DNA from: Algimonas ampicilliniresistens
Lineage (GTDB): Bacteria; Pseudomonadota; Alphaproteobacteria; Caulobacterales; Maricaulaceae
DNA length: 64,000 nt
Direction of reading: 5' to 3'
Assembly: GCF_030159955.1 (NCBI RefSeq)
Contig: NZ_BSNK01000001.1
Span: 496,001 to 560,000, forward strand
Each line of letters starts with the position of its first letter. The stretch's first letter is position 1. Shown piece by piece: positions 33,743 through 42,573 of the stretch. Position numbers and translations under genes: made by a program. A model generated the notes under the pieces. The model searched no databases. It was not told the origin of the DNA and saw only the letters and a list, made by a program, of their open reading frames with translations.

Positions 33743-34306
33743 CTAGCTGTTGCGGCGCGTCACCGTGAAGCGCGAAATCGCATCCTCAGCCTGTTCCCAG
33801 CCGGGTTGCAACTCCAGAGCGGCTTTCAGATCGTAATAGGCGGCCTTTGCGTTGCCCATCCGTTCGTGGGCGAGCGCCCGGTTATAGAGCGCTTCGGGCA
33901 TCCGGTCGGTTTTCAGCGCGATGGCCTGATCATAGGCGCGAAGGGCGTCTTCGTCGCGGGATTGATAGAAGAATGCGACGCCCTGATTGATATAGGCTTC
34001 GGCAAGTTTCGGGCGCATTTTGATCGCGACCGTATAATCCTCCAGCGCCGCATCCGTATCGCCGCGCCGCATCAGCAGCACGCCGCGATTGACGTGGGTC
34101 GCCGCTTCGTCGCGTTGGGTCAGCGCGTCGCGCAGCGCGTCATCGCAGGTCCGGATCGCGTGGTTAGAGCCTTGGTCGCCCATTTTGGCGGATTGGTAAC
34201 ACGCCTGCGCCGAACCATCGCCCATGACGATGGTCTGTGAAAACGCCAAGCTGGGGACCAGTCCAGCGGTCAGGGTGAGAGTCGCGGCCAGGAGATATGT
34301 TTTCAT
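33743..34306 (-). CDS. Exported TPR-repeat protein
   Basis: The 187-residue protein has a signal peptide (KTYLLAATLTLTAGLVPSLAFS, cleaved near residue 24) and three to four tetratricopeptide repeats from about 65 onward (THVNRGVLLMRRGDTDAALE, AYINQGVAFFYQSRDEDALR, ALYNRALAHERMGNAKAAYY). Two cysteines (in QACYQS and RTCDDA) may form a periplasmic disulphide. ATG 34306 was taken instead of the TTG 6 bp upstream. TPR proteins mediate protein contacts; the partner is unknown. It is divergent from the SRPBCC-ArsR pair. Confidence 0.85.
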   Translation of the reverse strand: MKTYLLAATLTLTAGLVPSLAFSQTIVMGDGSAQACYQSAKMGDQGSNHAIRTCDDALRDALTQRDEAATHVNRGVLLMRRGDTDAALEDYTVAIKMRPKLAEAYINQGVAFFYQSRDEDALRAYDQAIALKTDRMPEALYNRALAHERMGNAKAAYYDLKAALELQPGWEQAEDAISRFTVTRRNS

Positions 34307-34382
34307 AGCCAAGACTATAGCACATTTTGGGACAATCCGGAAATCGGCGCCGTTGGGATGAGGGAGGTTGAGCTTACAATAA

Positions 34383-34427
34383 GCAACTAAAGGGTTGCGT
34401 ATTAGGCCTATCTTGGTGTTAATAGGC
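34383..34427. promoter_or_regulatory. Inverted repeats in the SRPBCC-ArsR promoter region
   Basis: GCAAC (34383-34387) pairs with GTTGC (34394-34398), and GCCTAT (34406-34411) with ATAGGC (34422-34427). They lie 20-60 bp before the SRPBCC start and could be the autoregulatory operator of the ArsR protein encoded downstream. Inference. Confidence 0.35.
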
Positions 34428-34445
34428 AGCTCAAAGGTTGCTTAA

Positions 34446-34889
34446 ATGAAAAATCGCATTGTCAAAGTCGTGGCGTTGAAAGCGCCCATATCTCGAGTCT
34501 GGCGGGCGATTTCTGACTATAAGGAATTTGGTCAGTGGTTCCGGGTTGATCTGGACGGCCCGTTCGAGCCGGGAGCTCTGTCGACGGGGAAGATGACCTT
34601 TCCGGGCTATGAACATTATCCGTGGCGCGCCACCATCGAACGTATGGAACCGGAGCGGCTGATGTCGTTCAGCTGGCATGACTTTGACGAAAGATCCGGG
34701 TTAGATGTCGCTGAGCAGGCCACAATGCTGGTTGAGTTTCGCCTAGAACCGACCGCCGAAGGCACACGGCTGACCATTACGGAGAGCGGGTTTGAGGTGT
34801 TGCCAGATCCGCGCCGGCTCGAGGTTTTGCGCGACAACACCGAAGGCTGGAATATCCAAGCCGAACAACTGATAGCCTATGTCGAATAG
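34446..34889 (+). CDS. SRPBCC (AHSA1/START-like) domain protein
   Basis: The 147-residue single-domain protein belongs to the AHSA1-type SRPBCC superfamily with a deep hydrophobic ligand pocket. Typical marks: KVVALKAPISRVWRAISDY, FGQWFRVDLDGPFEPGAL, ERLMSFSWHDFDER, and TRLTITESGFEVLPDPRRLE followed by the closing helix (NTEGWNIQAEQLIAYVE). The ligand is unknown. It overlaps the ArsR gene by 11 bp, a widespread pairing in which the ArsR-type repressor controls the pair. Confidence 0.92.
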   Translation: MKNRIVKVVALKAPISRVWRAISDYKEFGQWFRVDLDGPFEPGALSTGKMTFPGYEHYPWRATIERMEPERLMSFSWHDFDERSGLDVAEQATMLVEFRLEPTAEGTRLTITESGFEVLPDPRRLEVLRDNTEGWNIQAEQLIAYVE

Positions 34890-35217
34890 ATCACTTGTGC
34901 CCGCGGTAGATGCCGCTGCGCCCGTATTTGCCGCCCTTGGGGACCCGACCCGATTGGCGCTCCTGTCTCGTCTGTGTGACGGACAATCCCAATCGATTGT
35001 CCAACTGACCCAGGGAACGGGCCTGTCGCGCCAAGGGGTCAAAAAGCATCTGACCGTCATGGAACATGCTGGGATTGTCACAAGCAACCGCGTGGGACGC
35101 GAAAGCCAGTTCACCGTGCGGCCCGAAACACTGGCCGAAACCAGCCAATATCTGGCTCGGGCTGCGCAGCAATGGTCTAATGCGATTGACCGGTTGAAAC
35201 AGCATTTGGGAGAGTAA
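34879..35217 (+). CDS. ArsR-family helix-turn-helix repressor
   Basis: The 112-residue winged-helix protein: FAALGDPTRLALLSRLCDGQ, then SIVQLTQGTGLSRQGVKKHL (recognition helix) and VMEHAGIVTSNRVGRESQF (wing). No CxC metal site of the ArsR/SmtB type is present, so the sensing mode is unlike arsenic sensors. This matches the subgroup paired with SRPBCC genes. It overlaps the upstream gene by 11 bp and is presumably autoregulatory via inverted repeats before 34446. Confidence 0.92.
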   Translation: MSNRSLVPAVDAAAPVFAALGDPTRLALLSRLCDGQSQSIVQLTQGTGLSRQGVKKHLTVMEHAGIVTSNRVGRESQFTVRPETLAETSQYLARAAQQWSNAIDRLKQHLGE

Positions 35218-35273
35218 GGGCCGGACCAAGCTGTCCGCCATGTCGGGCCAGCGTAAACCATGCAGGTGAATGA

Positions 35274-35624
35274 ATGCGTATAGTGAGACCCAAGGATATT
35301 GGGTTTGCCTTCTCTCAGACACGCGCTAGTTTTGCGGCCATTATGCGGTCCATTCTCGTTTATCCCGCGCTCGGCCTGTTGCGCCTTTATCAGATCGCGA
35401 TTTCGCCAGCTCTGCAGGCGGTCGGCGTGCGTTGCCGTCATACGCCGTCCTGCTCTCACTTCATGATGGAAGCGATGCGCCGACATGGGTTTTGGGCAGG
35501 AGGCTGGATGGGCCTCGCGCGTTGGTTGCGCTGTAATCCTTGGGGGACGTGTGGCCCGGATCCGGTGCCGATGGAGGCGCCTGGCCCGTGGTATATGCCG
35601 TGGCGTTATGGGCGGTGGAAATAG
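35274..35624 (+). CDS. yidD: Membrane protein insertion efficiency factor YidD
   Basis: The 116-residue protein contains the YidD/DUF37 core: LGLLRLYQIAISPALQAVGVR, CRHTPSCSHFMMEAMRRHGF with the conserved cysteines, and ARWLRCNPWGTCGPDPVP. YidD is an amphipathic, membrane-associated protein that assists YidC-dependent insertion. The first 23 residues before MRSILVYPALG are not family-typical, so translation may begin at the internal ATG 35343. It ends 10 bp before the convergent beta-lactamase stop. It is not next to rnpA/yidC here. Confidence 0.92.
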   Translation: MRIVRPKDIGFAFSQTRASFAAIMRSILVYPALGLLRLYQIAISPALQAVGVRCRHTPSCSHFMMEAMRRHGFWAGGWMGLARWLRCNPWGTCGPDPVPMEAPGPWYMPWRYGRWK

Positions 35625-35633
35625 GCTCAAGGT

Positions 35634-36527
35634 TTACGTCTGGGCGAAGGCGCTCATGACGGCCCGGGCGACATCTGCATGAGATGTTTCAGCGATATCC
35701 GTCATAGCACCGGGTCCATCCGAGAAACTGACGATCAGGACTGGACCTCTCTCTGATCCAGATGGAGGAAGCACAAACCCGACATCATTATTGGCGTCGC
35801 GATTGCTCGTGCCGGTCTTGTGCCCGAGCCGCCATCCACCCGGTAGCCCGGCTTTCAACCGACCGTTGCCCGTCACGGCTGCGAGCATCCAATCTTGCAA
35901 AATCTGACGCGAAGCCGGGGTCAGAATATCCCCAAACACGAGGCGCGCCATCAGCTCAACCATCGCGCGAGGTGTTGTCGTATCGCGCGGATCGTCTGGC
36001 GTGTTGGCGTTGAGTTGCGGTTCATAACGATCCAGTCGGGTCACGGAGTCCCCCATCGCCCGCAAGGCACGCGTAAATCCCGCGGGGCCACCCATCGAAG
36101 CAAGCAGCAAATTCGCGGCCGGATTGTCGCTATTCGCAATCGTCGCCGCGCAGAGCTGTTCGACTGACAAGGTCGATCCGATCGCGGGTTCGGTTGTCGG
36201 TGCGTGGAAGACCATATCCGCCTCGCGGATCGGAACTGCGCGGGACAGGGTTTCGTCGCCCGCGTCAACGCGGGCAAGAACCACGCCGCCGAGCATCCAT
36301 TTAAAGGTCGAACACATGGCGAAACGCTCATCTGGGCGGTGGTTGAGCGTCCTCCCGGTCTGAAGGTCCAGCGCCGCAACACCGATGCGCCCGCCTCGGG
36401 TCGCCTCAATAGTCTCCAAGCGTGACGTCCACGCCGCCGTGTCAGGCTCTGTCTTTGACTGGCAGGCCCCCAGTAGAGGTAGGGACAAGAGAGACGCACT
36501 CACCGTGCGGCGGGATAGCAATGTCAT
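35634..36527 (-). CDS. Class A beta-lactamase, predicted lipoprotein
   Basis: The 297-residue serine beta-lactamase hydrolyses the beta-lactam ring in the periplasm. Visible motifs: Ser73-x-x-Lys in MCSTFKW, SDN at 133-135, the omega-loop Glu168 in EPQLN, and KTG at 236-238 in GHKTGTSNRD. The leader ends in a lipobox (SLPLLGAC), so the enzyme is probably anchored to the membrane rather than freely secreted. No second cysteine is present at the position that makes the carbapenemase disulphide. ATG 36527 is preferred over the TTG at 36536. No ampR-like regulator is adjacent; the substrate spectrum cannot be predicted. Confidence 0.92.
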   Translation of the reverse strand: MTLLSRRTVSASLLSLPLLGACQSKTEPDTAAWTSRLETIEATRGGRIGVAALDLQTGRTLNHRPDERFAMCSTFKWMLGGVVLARVDAGDETLSRAVPIREADMVFHAPTTEPAIGSTLSVEQLCAATIANSDNPAANLLLASMGGPAGFTRALRAMGDSVTRLDRYEPQLNANTPDDPRDTTTPRAMVELMARLVFGDILTPASRQILQDWMLAAVTGNGRLKAGLPGGWRLGHKTGTSNRDANNDVGFVLPPSGSERGPVLIVSFSDGPGAMTDIAETSHADVARAVMSAFAQT

Positions 36528-36638
36528 AAGCTTCAATCTTCGTGATGCTGAGCGAAGTCTAGAGTCTGCCGCGCATCAAGGCGAAAAAATGACGTATAAA
36601 AAAATGCAGAGTTTTGCTGAGGGCTGCTAGGGGCAATC

Positions 36639-39314
36639 ATGGACGAATTCTTCATCCTCATAGCTTTTGGCATTTTGGCGCTGCTCTTTGGCGGGGCCGT
36701 GTCGGGGCTTGTGGCCTTAGGGCGGATCAAACGCCTAGAGCGACGGATCGCCTTATTAGAAGGCCAGCCAGTGTCTAAGACGGCCCGCGCCGACACGGCC
36801 GAAAAACTATCCCGTCGCGCACTCGCGCAGGTATCAACGCCATCTGTCAAAACCGAGCGAAAACCAGACAGAGTGTCTAGCCCGGACCTCAAACCCCAGC
36901 CCGTTCGACCACCTCGCAAACCCACTCGAAAGCCAAAACCGAAACTCGACCTAGAAACTCTGCTCGGGGCGAAGGGTTCGGTCTGGATTGGCGGATTGGC
37001 TTTGCTGCTCGGCGCGGTGTTTCTGCTGCGCTACACGATGGAAGCGGGCCTACTGACGCCACTGATGCGCGTGAGTCTCGCCGGGCTCCTCGGCCTGATC
37101 GCCCTCGGCCTGTCGGAATGGTTGGCCCGCCGTGATCTGAAAACGCCCGTAGGAAAAGCTTTATCGGCGCGGGCCGATATTCCCGCCCTGCTGGCAGCTG
37201 TCGGAATATTCAGCCTGTTTGGCGCGGTTTATGCCGCGCATGCACTCTATGGTCTGCTCGGCACGCTGCCCGCCTTTATCGGCATGGCCGTGGTGGCGGT
37301 CGGGGCAATGGCTCTCTCGCTTCGGCGCGGTCCGTGGCTCGCCGCTGTCGGCTTGATCGGCGCGCTGGTTGTGCCTCTGCTCGTGGCGAGCGTTACGCCC
37401 AGTTTTATCGGTGTGTTTGCCTATGTCGGCCTGATCACAGTTGCGGCGCTGTGGGTCGCGCGGAGACAGAGCTGGGATTGGCTGGTGGGTGTCGCCGCCA
37501 TTGGTGCAGCTGTCTGGCTTAGCATCCTATCGGGCAAAGCCGTCGACACTATTCAGTTCACGATTTGGATGGTCGGGTTGGCTGGTGTGATGACCCTGAC
37601 CCTGCGAAGTCTGGACCGAAGCCCTGTCATCTGGCCGCGGTGGACCTCTGCTGGGTGGTTGGGCGTCGTCGCCCTGATGGGGCTCGCAAGCGCGGCGTCT
37701 GATGATGTTCCGGCCCTGTCCTATAGTCTGCCTTTTCTGACTGCAGCGAGCTTACTGTTCTTTGCCGTTACAGGCGATGTGCGGAAACGTTGGCCTGCGC
37801 TTTTGATCGGCGGGGTCGTCGTCACAGTTCACACAATCCCGTTCATGATCCCTTGGAGCCCTAGAATGGACTGGCCGGGGCAAGCTGTAATCGGAGCGCT
37901 TTCGGTTGCCACTGCGTTGGCTAGTCTTCGAGTTGGCGCGCGGTGGGTTGACGATCAACGCAGTACGGCCCTCACAACTTTGGGCGGCGCACTGGCCGTC
38001 GCGCTTATGGCCAGCGGGTTTGCCGAGCTGCATGAGCGACCTGTGCCACCGATCAATTGGGCTTGTTTTGCTTTGGCGGGTCTGTTCGCTGTTGCGAGTT
38101 GGACACAGGCGCGCCTATCGGTTGCGCGCGGCGCGGCTTGGGTCGCGGCATTGGCTTGGATAGTTGGCACGTGCCAACTTCCGGAGCTATGGTCATCCAG
38201 CGTTGTCCCCAGTCTCGATCCAACTCTCGCATCACAGCTGCCTGAACTGTGGCCGTCCAGCCTTGTGCTCAGTCTTGGTATTGCCGTTATGATCGGTCTT
38301 GCGCTCCGGCGCGATGATCTCTGGGTGCGACTGACCCCGCTCGCCATGGCGGGTATGGCGGGTCTGGTCGCCAGTGCAGCTCTAGACGATAGCGCCGCCT
38401 ATATTGCGACGACACCATTCCTGAATGAGCTTTGGCTCTATTTTGGCCTACCGGGCGCGCTGACTGCTGCTGGGGCTTTTCTGCTGGGCCGCAAACGTGA
38501 AGACCTCGCCTCGCAAGGCCTGCTCGGTGGCGCGATTGTCTTTACCTTGCTGTTGATCGTTCTGCTGATCCACCACGCCATGAATGCGGGCGATCTGACT
38601 GCGCAGGTCGGATTTGAAGCCCTTGCCGTGCAGCTGCTCGTTCTATTTGCGGTTCTATTCGGGGCTAGCTGGATGCGCGGCGGTCTGACGGATTGGCCGA
38701 ATAAAGGCGCGGAGCCACGCTTTTATATCGTGCCGGGGATTGCGGTTGTGGCATCCTTGGCCAGCCTCACCGCCTTCGTTCTAGGGCAGGGGCTGGAGTT
38801 CAACCCGCTGCTGACCGCCTCGACAGTGATTGACGGCCATTCCATCTTTAACGCTTTGCTGCTGGCCTATCTCGCGCCCGCCATCCTGCTCGGACTGTCC
38901 GCGTTGCGCTTCGCAGGTCGTCGTCCAGTTTGGTTCGTCAGAACGCTCGGTGCGCTGGCCGGGATGAGCTGGCTGATGTGGACAACGGCGCAAATCCGCC
39001 GCCTTGCGCAGGGTGAGGCCATCGCCATGAATCGCGTCCCGTGGGCGAATGGAGAGCTTTACGCGGTCAGCGCCGTCTGGCTGCTGACTGGCTTGGCTCT
39101 ACTACTGGCCGGCGTCAAAACAGGGCGGCGCGATCTGCGCCTAGCCTCAGCGATCCTGATCACCTTGACCACGTTGAAAGTCTTCCTGATCGACATGCGG
39201 GCGCTCGACGGTGCGTTCCGGGCTGTGTCCTTCATCGGTCTTGGCATCGCCCTGATCGGGATCGGACGGCTCTATCAGCGGGTTTTAAGTAAGCCGTCTG
39301 AGCGTGAAGATTAA
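36639..39314 (+). CDS. DUF2339 polytopic membrane protein
   Basis: The 891-residue protein has an N-terminal helix (FILIAFGILALLFGGAVSGL), a short coiled coil (RIKRLERRIALLEGQ), a basic Pro-rich linker, then some 25 hydrophobic segments starting with the DUF2339 signature LLGAKGSVWIGGLALLLGAVFLLRY (split in the evidence: LLGAKGSVWIGG, then LALLLGAVFLLRY). The function is unknown, and the family is often near cell-envelope genes. A 14-codon internal repeat (38175-38216 and 38235-38276, QLPELWxSSxVxSL) is a small, recent-looking in-frame duplication. It is the only gene between the beta-lactamase (divergent) and an SDR (129 bp downstream). Confidence 0.9.
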   Translation: MDEFFILIAFGILALLFGGAVSGLVALGRIKRLERRIALLEGQPVSKTARADTAEKLSRRALAQVSTPSVKTERKPDRVSSPDLKPQPVRPPRKPTRKPKPKLDLETLLGAKGSVWIGGLALLLGAVFLLRYTMEAGLLTPLMRVSLAGLLGLIALGLSEWLARRDLKTPVGKALSARADIPALLAAVGIFSLFGAVYAAHALYGLLGTLPAFIGMAVVAVGAMALSLRRGPWLAAVGLIGALVVPLLVASVTPSFIGVFAYVGLITVAALWVARRQSWDWLVGVAAIGAAVWLSILSGKAVDTIQFTIWMVGLAGVMTLTLRSLDRSPVIWPRWTSAGWLGVVALMGLASAASDDVPALSYSLPFLTAASLLFFAVTGDVRKRWPALLIGGVVVTVHTIPFMIPWSPRMDWPGQAVIGALSVATALASLRVGARWVDDQRSTALTTLGGALAVALMASGFAELHERPVPPINWACFALAGLFAVASWTQARLSVARGAAWVAALAWIVGTCQLPELWSSSVVPSLDPTLASQLPELWPSSLVLSLGIAVMIGLALRRDDLWVRLTPLAMAGMAGLVASAALDDSAAYIATTPFLNELWLYFGLPGALTAAGAFLLGRKREDLASQGLLGGAIVFTLLLIVLLIHHAMNAGDLTAQVGFEALAVQLLVLFAVLFGASWMRGGLTDWPNKGAEPRFYIVPGIAVVASLASLTAFVLGQGLEFNPLLTASTVIDGHSIFNALLLAYLAPAILLGLSALRFAGRRPVWFVRTLGALAGMSWLMWTTAQIRRLAQGEAIAMNRVPWANGELYAVSAVWLLTGLALLLAGVKTGRRDLRLASAILITLTTLKVFLIDMRALDGAFRAVSFIGLGIALIGIGRLYQRVLSKPSERED

Positions 39315-39442
39315 GGCGCTATTGGCTGGAACCTGCACCGGTGACGGCGTTGGTTGATGAATTCTGCCGCTTTTCAGGAATTATTGTCGTAGATTGGTCG
39401 CTGAGCGATGACGCGCTCAGTAGAAACCGCTAGAGTGTCTGC

Positions 39443-40471
39443 ATGACCGATCTCGTCCTTGTTACCGGAATCACCGGATATATCGCCAGCCACGTCACGG
39501 TGCGGCTCTTGGAGAAGGGCTTTGCCGTCCGCGGAACGGTCCGGAATAAGGCTAAAGGACGCCGTGTTTTGGCGGAGATGGCGCAGACAGGCGCAGATGT
39601 GTCTAATGTCGAGTTGTTCGTAGCTGACCTTGGCTCAGATGCGGGATGGAACGATGCGGTCAAAGACTGCCGCTATATCCAGCATATTGCCTCGCCTTTT
39701 CCGCTTGAAGCCCCATCTGATCGCGAAGCGCTGGTGCCAGAAGCCCGCGCCGGGGCTCAACGGGTTTTGGAGAACGGGTTTTCAGCAGGGGCGGAGCGGA
39801 TCGTGCTGACATCCTCGACTGCGGCCATGATGGGGCAACCCGGTCGCGGCAAAAAGATGACGATCACAGAGCAAGATTGGTCAGATCCGGACTGGAAACC
39901 GATGACGGCTTATCCAGTGTCCAAAACGCGTGCTGAATTATCAGCTTGGGCTTATGCTGACGCACAAGGGTTGCGAGAGAAATTGGTTACAATCAATCCA
40001 GGGCTGGTTTTCGGGCCGGACCCTTATGATAATGGTGGTGCGTCATTGTCTCTGATCCGCGACATGATGAACGGCGATCTGCCCGCGATCCCGAAAATTG
40101 CCTTTCCCATTAGTGATGTGCGCGATGTCGCCTCCCTTCACGTTGCGGGGATGACGGCGAAGGATGCCGGTGGGCGGCGATTAATTGGCGCAGGAAACAC
40201 GCTGTGGTTCAAGGAGATTGTCGAGATTTTGCGTGCAGACTATCCGACCGCAAAACTTCCTAAATCCGAATTGCCAAACATTGTCCTACGATTGATCTCT
40301 CTCTTTGATGATCGGGTCAAAGGCATCCTGCCTGACCTTGGCATCTTTCATGACGTCGACGCCGCCTATGTTACCAGCCTCACCAATGTCGTGCCGCGCC
40401 CAGCGAAAGAGAGCGTCCTGGCCAGTGCGCGCGATCTGGTCGCGAACGGGGTCGTAACGCTCGAAGACTAA
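39443..40471 (+). CDS. Extended SDR (NAD-dependent epimerase/dehydratase, dihydroflavonol reductase-like)
   Basis: The 342-residue protein has the nucleotide loop [22 protein letters not shown] (NADP-type basic residues), the catalytic Ser in TSSTAAMMG, and YPVSKTRAE (YxxxK). GLVFGPD and [10 protein letters not shown] are usual in the aldehyde/dihydroflavonol-4-reductase subgroup. It probably reduces an aldehyde or ketone with NADPH; the substrate is unknown. It is convergent with carA, overlapping it by 4 bp at the stops. Confidence 0.9.
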   Translation: MTDLVLVTGITGYIASHVTVRLLEKGFAVRGTVRNKAKGRRVLAEMAQTGADVSNVELFVADLGSDAGWNDAVKDCRYIQHIASPFPLEAPSDREALVPEARAGAQRVLENGFSAGAERIVLTSSTAAMMGQPGRGKKMTITEQDWSDPDWKPMTAYPVSKTRAELSAWAYADAQGLREKLVTINPGLVFGPDPYDNGGASLSLIRDMMNGDLPAIPKIAFPISDVRDVASLHVAGMTAKDAGGRRLIGAGNTLWFKEIVEILRADYPTAKLPKSELPNIVLRLISLFDDRVKGILPDLGIFHDVDAAYVTSLTNVVPRPAKESVLASARDLVANGVVTLED

Positions 40472-41634
40472 GCGGCTCTGACTGCATCCGCGAAGCGGTC
40501 GAACAGATAGAAACTATCCTGCGGACCGGGGCTGGCTTCGGGGTGGTGCTGGACCGAGAAAACGGGCTTGCCTTTGAGGCGGATACCGCAATTTGTGCCA
40601 TCAAACAGGCTGACATGGGTTTCTTCGACGGTGTCGGGCAGGGACGCCTGATCCACCGCAAAACCATGATTCATAGAGACAATTTCGACCTTATCCGTCG
40701 TATGATCCATGACCGGATGGTTCGCGCCGTGATGACCCTGCTCCATCTTCACCGTCTTGGCGCCGAGCGCGAGGGCCAGCATTTGATGGCCGAGGCAAAT
40801 GCCAAGAATCGGCATGTCGGCGGCAATCAATTGTTGAATGACGGGGATAGCATATTCGCCTGTCGCTTCAGGATCGCCGGGTCCGTTGGACAGGACGACA
40901 CCGTCTGGCTTGAGCGCTAGAATATCTTCTGCAGAGGTCGTGCCTGGTACAACTGTCACGGCCAACCCTGAGCTGACGAGGTTGCGCAAGATGTTCCGTT
41001 TCACCCCATAGTCGATCAGCACAACGCGTTTGGCGCCGTCTTGATCCGTGTGGCCGTCTTTCCATTGCCAGCGCGCCTGTCGCCAATCGAAGGGGGCGTC
41101 TGCCGCCATATCTTTGGCCAGATCCGCGCCGACCAACCCGTTCCAGCTGCGAGCCTGTTCGGCTAAAGCTGGGATATCGAATTGTCCGTCTGGGTCATGG
41201 GCTATGACACCGTTGGGCATACCATTATCGCGGATATAGGCGGTGAGCGCGCGCGTATCGACGCCGGACAGGCCAATGATTCCGCGCGCGGATAGCCATG
41301 CGCCCAGCTCGCCCTCAGAACGCCAGTTGGACGCGGGTGTGACAGCAGCCCGGACAATCGCCCCGCGTGCGGCGGTCCGCGCGGCGTCCGTCGTCGCTTC
41401 TTCGTCTTCGTCCGTGGTACCGGTATTGCCGATATGCGGGAAGGTGAAAGTGACGATTTGCGCAGCGTAGGACGGGTCGGTCAGAATTTCTTGGTAGCCG
41501 GTAATCGCGGTATTGAAACAGACCTCGCCGACGGCCGACCCGGTCGCGCCAATGCCAATGCCGTAAAATGTATCTCCGGTCGCTAAGACCAGCACAGCGG
41601 TCGGCGCAGGATCGGGCGAATAGTCAATCGTCAT
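40468..41634 (-). CDS. carA: Carbamoyl-phosphate synthase small subunit
   Basis: The 388-residue glutaminase subunit feeds ammonia to CarB for arginine and pyrimidine synthesis. The N-terminal domain has [20 protein letters not shown] and [15 protein letters not shown]. The class I amidotransferase domain has [11 protein letters not shown], the nucleophile elbow [16 protein letters not shown], and the C-terminal [14 protein letters not shown] with His and Glu. Length is normal. carB is not in the window, so the two subunits are encoded apart. Upstream on the same strand is a tandem family of membrane proteins whose last, truncated member ends 34 bp before carA. Confidence 0.96.
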   Translation of the reverse strand: MTIDYSPDPAPTAVLVLATGDTFYGIGIGATGSAVGEVCFNTAITGYQEILTDPSYAAQIVTFTFPHIGNTGTTDEDEEATTDAARTAARGAIVRAAVTPASNWRSEGELGAWLSARGIIGLSGVDTRALTAYIRDNGMPNGVIAHDPDGQFDIPALAEQARSWNGLVGADLAKDMAADAPFDWRQARWQWKDGHTDQDGAKRVVLIDYGVKRNILRNLVSSGLAVTVVPGTTSAEDILALKPDGVVLSNGPGDPEATGEYAIPVIQQLIAADMPILGICLGHQMLALALGAKTVKMEQGHHGANHPVMDHTTDKVEIVSMNHGFAVDQASLPDTVEETHVSLFDGTNCGIRLKGKPVFSVQHHPEASPGPQDSFYLFDRFADAVRAA

Positions 41635-41668
41635 GGGTGGGTCCTAGCTTGGCTCTGCTAGGCGCGTC

Positions 41669-41800
41669 CTATGACGAAGCCGCGCCGGATTCGCAAGCGA
41701 CGTCGCAGTCTTGTTTGCAGCTACATGTGGAGACAGACAGGGTCGCGACGGCGAACCAATTTTGTTCTTTGACGTGTTGTGTGAGGCGGCGGAGGATCAT
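41669..41800 (-). pseudogene. Truncated third copy of the tandem membrane-protein family
   Basis: From ATG 41800 the first 19 codons read MILRRLTQHVKEQNWFAVA, nearly identical to the starts of the two complete copies upstream (MILRRLTQHVNDQNWFAVV and MLLRNLTKHVKDQNWFAVA). After Ala19 the similarity stops: there is no membrane helix, the peptide becomes cysteine-rich (TCSCKQDCDVACESG), and it ends at 41669. The start overlaps the previous stop (ATGA) just as between the intact copies. It is most simply a copy that lost its body by deletion. Confidence 0.75.
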
Positions 41801-42573
41801 TGAGTTGCGGCCTTGCTTTTCGAGAGGACAGGTCCCCAACGGGATTGCAGCTCTTCCTCCACCACAGGTAGGAAGTCTATATACCGCTGCAAAATCGGTT
41901 CATAAGCTCGCTTACGTTCTTGCGTTGTGTAGCTGATTGCCGAGATGGCCCGGGCGATTTTCGGGGATTGGCATAGGGTCTGAATATCAAAATCAACGCC
42001 TATGAACTCTTCAATAAACGGGTCGGCATAGGTGCGTGTGAGGTCGTAACGCACGTCTTCTTCGATAATGAAGCGGTAATGCTCCGTCATGCGGGAGACA
42101 GAGTCCGAAAAACTATTTCCCCGCCATTCGACGAGCGCGATAATGCTCGATAACTGAACTTTTAACGCCTTATTCCGAATAATGTCCGTGCGACCAGCCG
42201 CGATCATTTCGTCCACTGTTCGGCGTACGATACGTGGCGGATTGATATAGCCGAGTGTGTTAATGCCGCGCTGAAAAGGTGTTTCGTCCTCGGGGGTCAC
42301 CGTGCAGGAATCGAGCGACTTGATCATAATCGCCTGATCGGACAGTTGCCGATCAAGGAAATTCACGTCCCGCCTCTGACCATTGATGCTCTCAACAAAG
42401 TCACCATGCAGTCGGATCAGATAGTCTCGCTCCTGCGTACGCTCAAGCCGCTCAGTGTTCCAATTCGCGACTTGGATACCGATAAAGACACCGACGACTA
42501 CAATGAAAAAATCCAGTACGACTGCGAACCAGTTCTGGTCATTCACATGTTGGGTGAGGCGGCGGAGGATCAT
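41797..42573 (-). CDS. Membrane-anchored protein, DUF6090-like, copy 2
   Basis: The 258-residue protein has a conserved cytoplasmic start (MILRRLTQHVNDQNWFAV), one transmembrane helix (VLDFFIVVVGVFIGIQVANW) with the N-W-N motif after it, and a long helical domain (for example ERTQERDYLIRLHGDFVESI). The layout is like DUF6090 proteins of Bacteroidetes; function unknown. It overlaps its neighbours by 4 bp on both sides (ATGA), so copies 1 and 2 and the remnant form one unit. Confidence 0.78.
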   Translation of the reverse strand: MILRRLTQHVNDQNWFAVVLDFFIVVVGVFIGIQVANWNTERLERTQERDYLIRLHGDFVESINGQRRDVNFLDRQLSDQAIMIKSLDSCTVTPEDETPFQRGINTLGYINPPRIVRRTVDEMIAAGRTDIIRNKALKVQLSSIIALVEWRGNSFSDSVSRMTEHYRFIIEEDVRYDLTRTYADPFIEEFIGVDFDIQTLCQSPKIARAISAISYTTQERKRAYEPILQRYIDFLPVVEEELQSRWGPVLSKSKAATQ

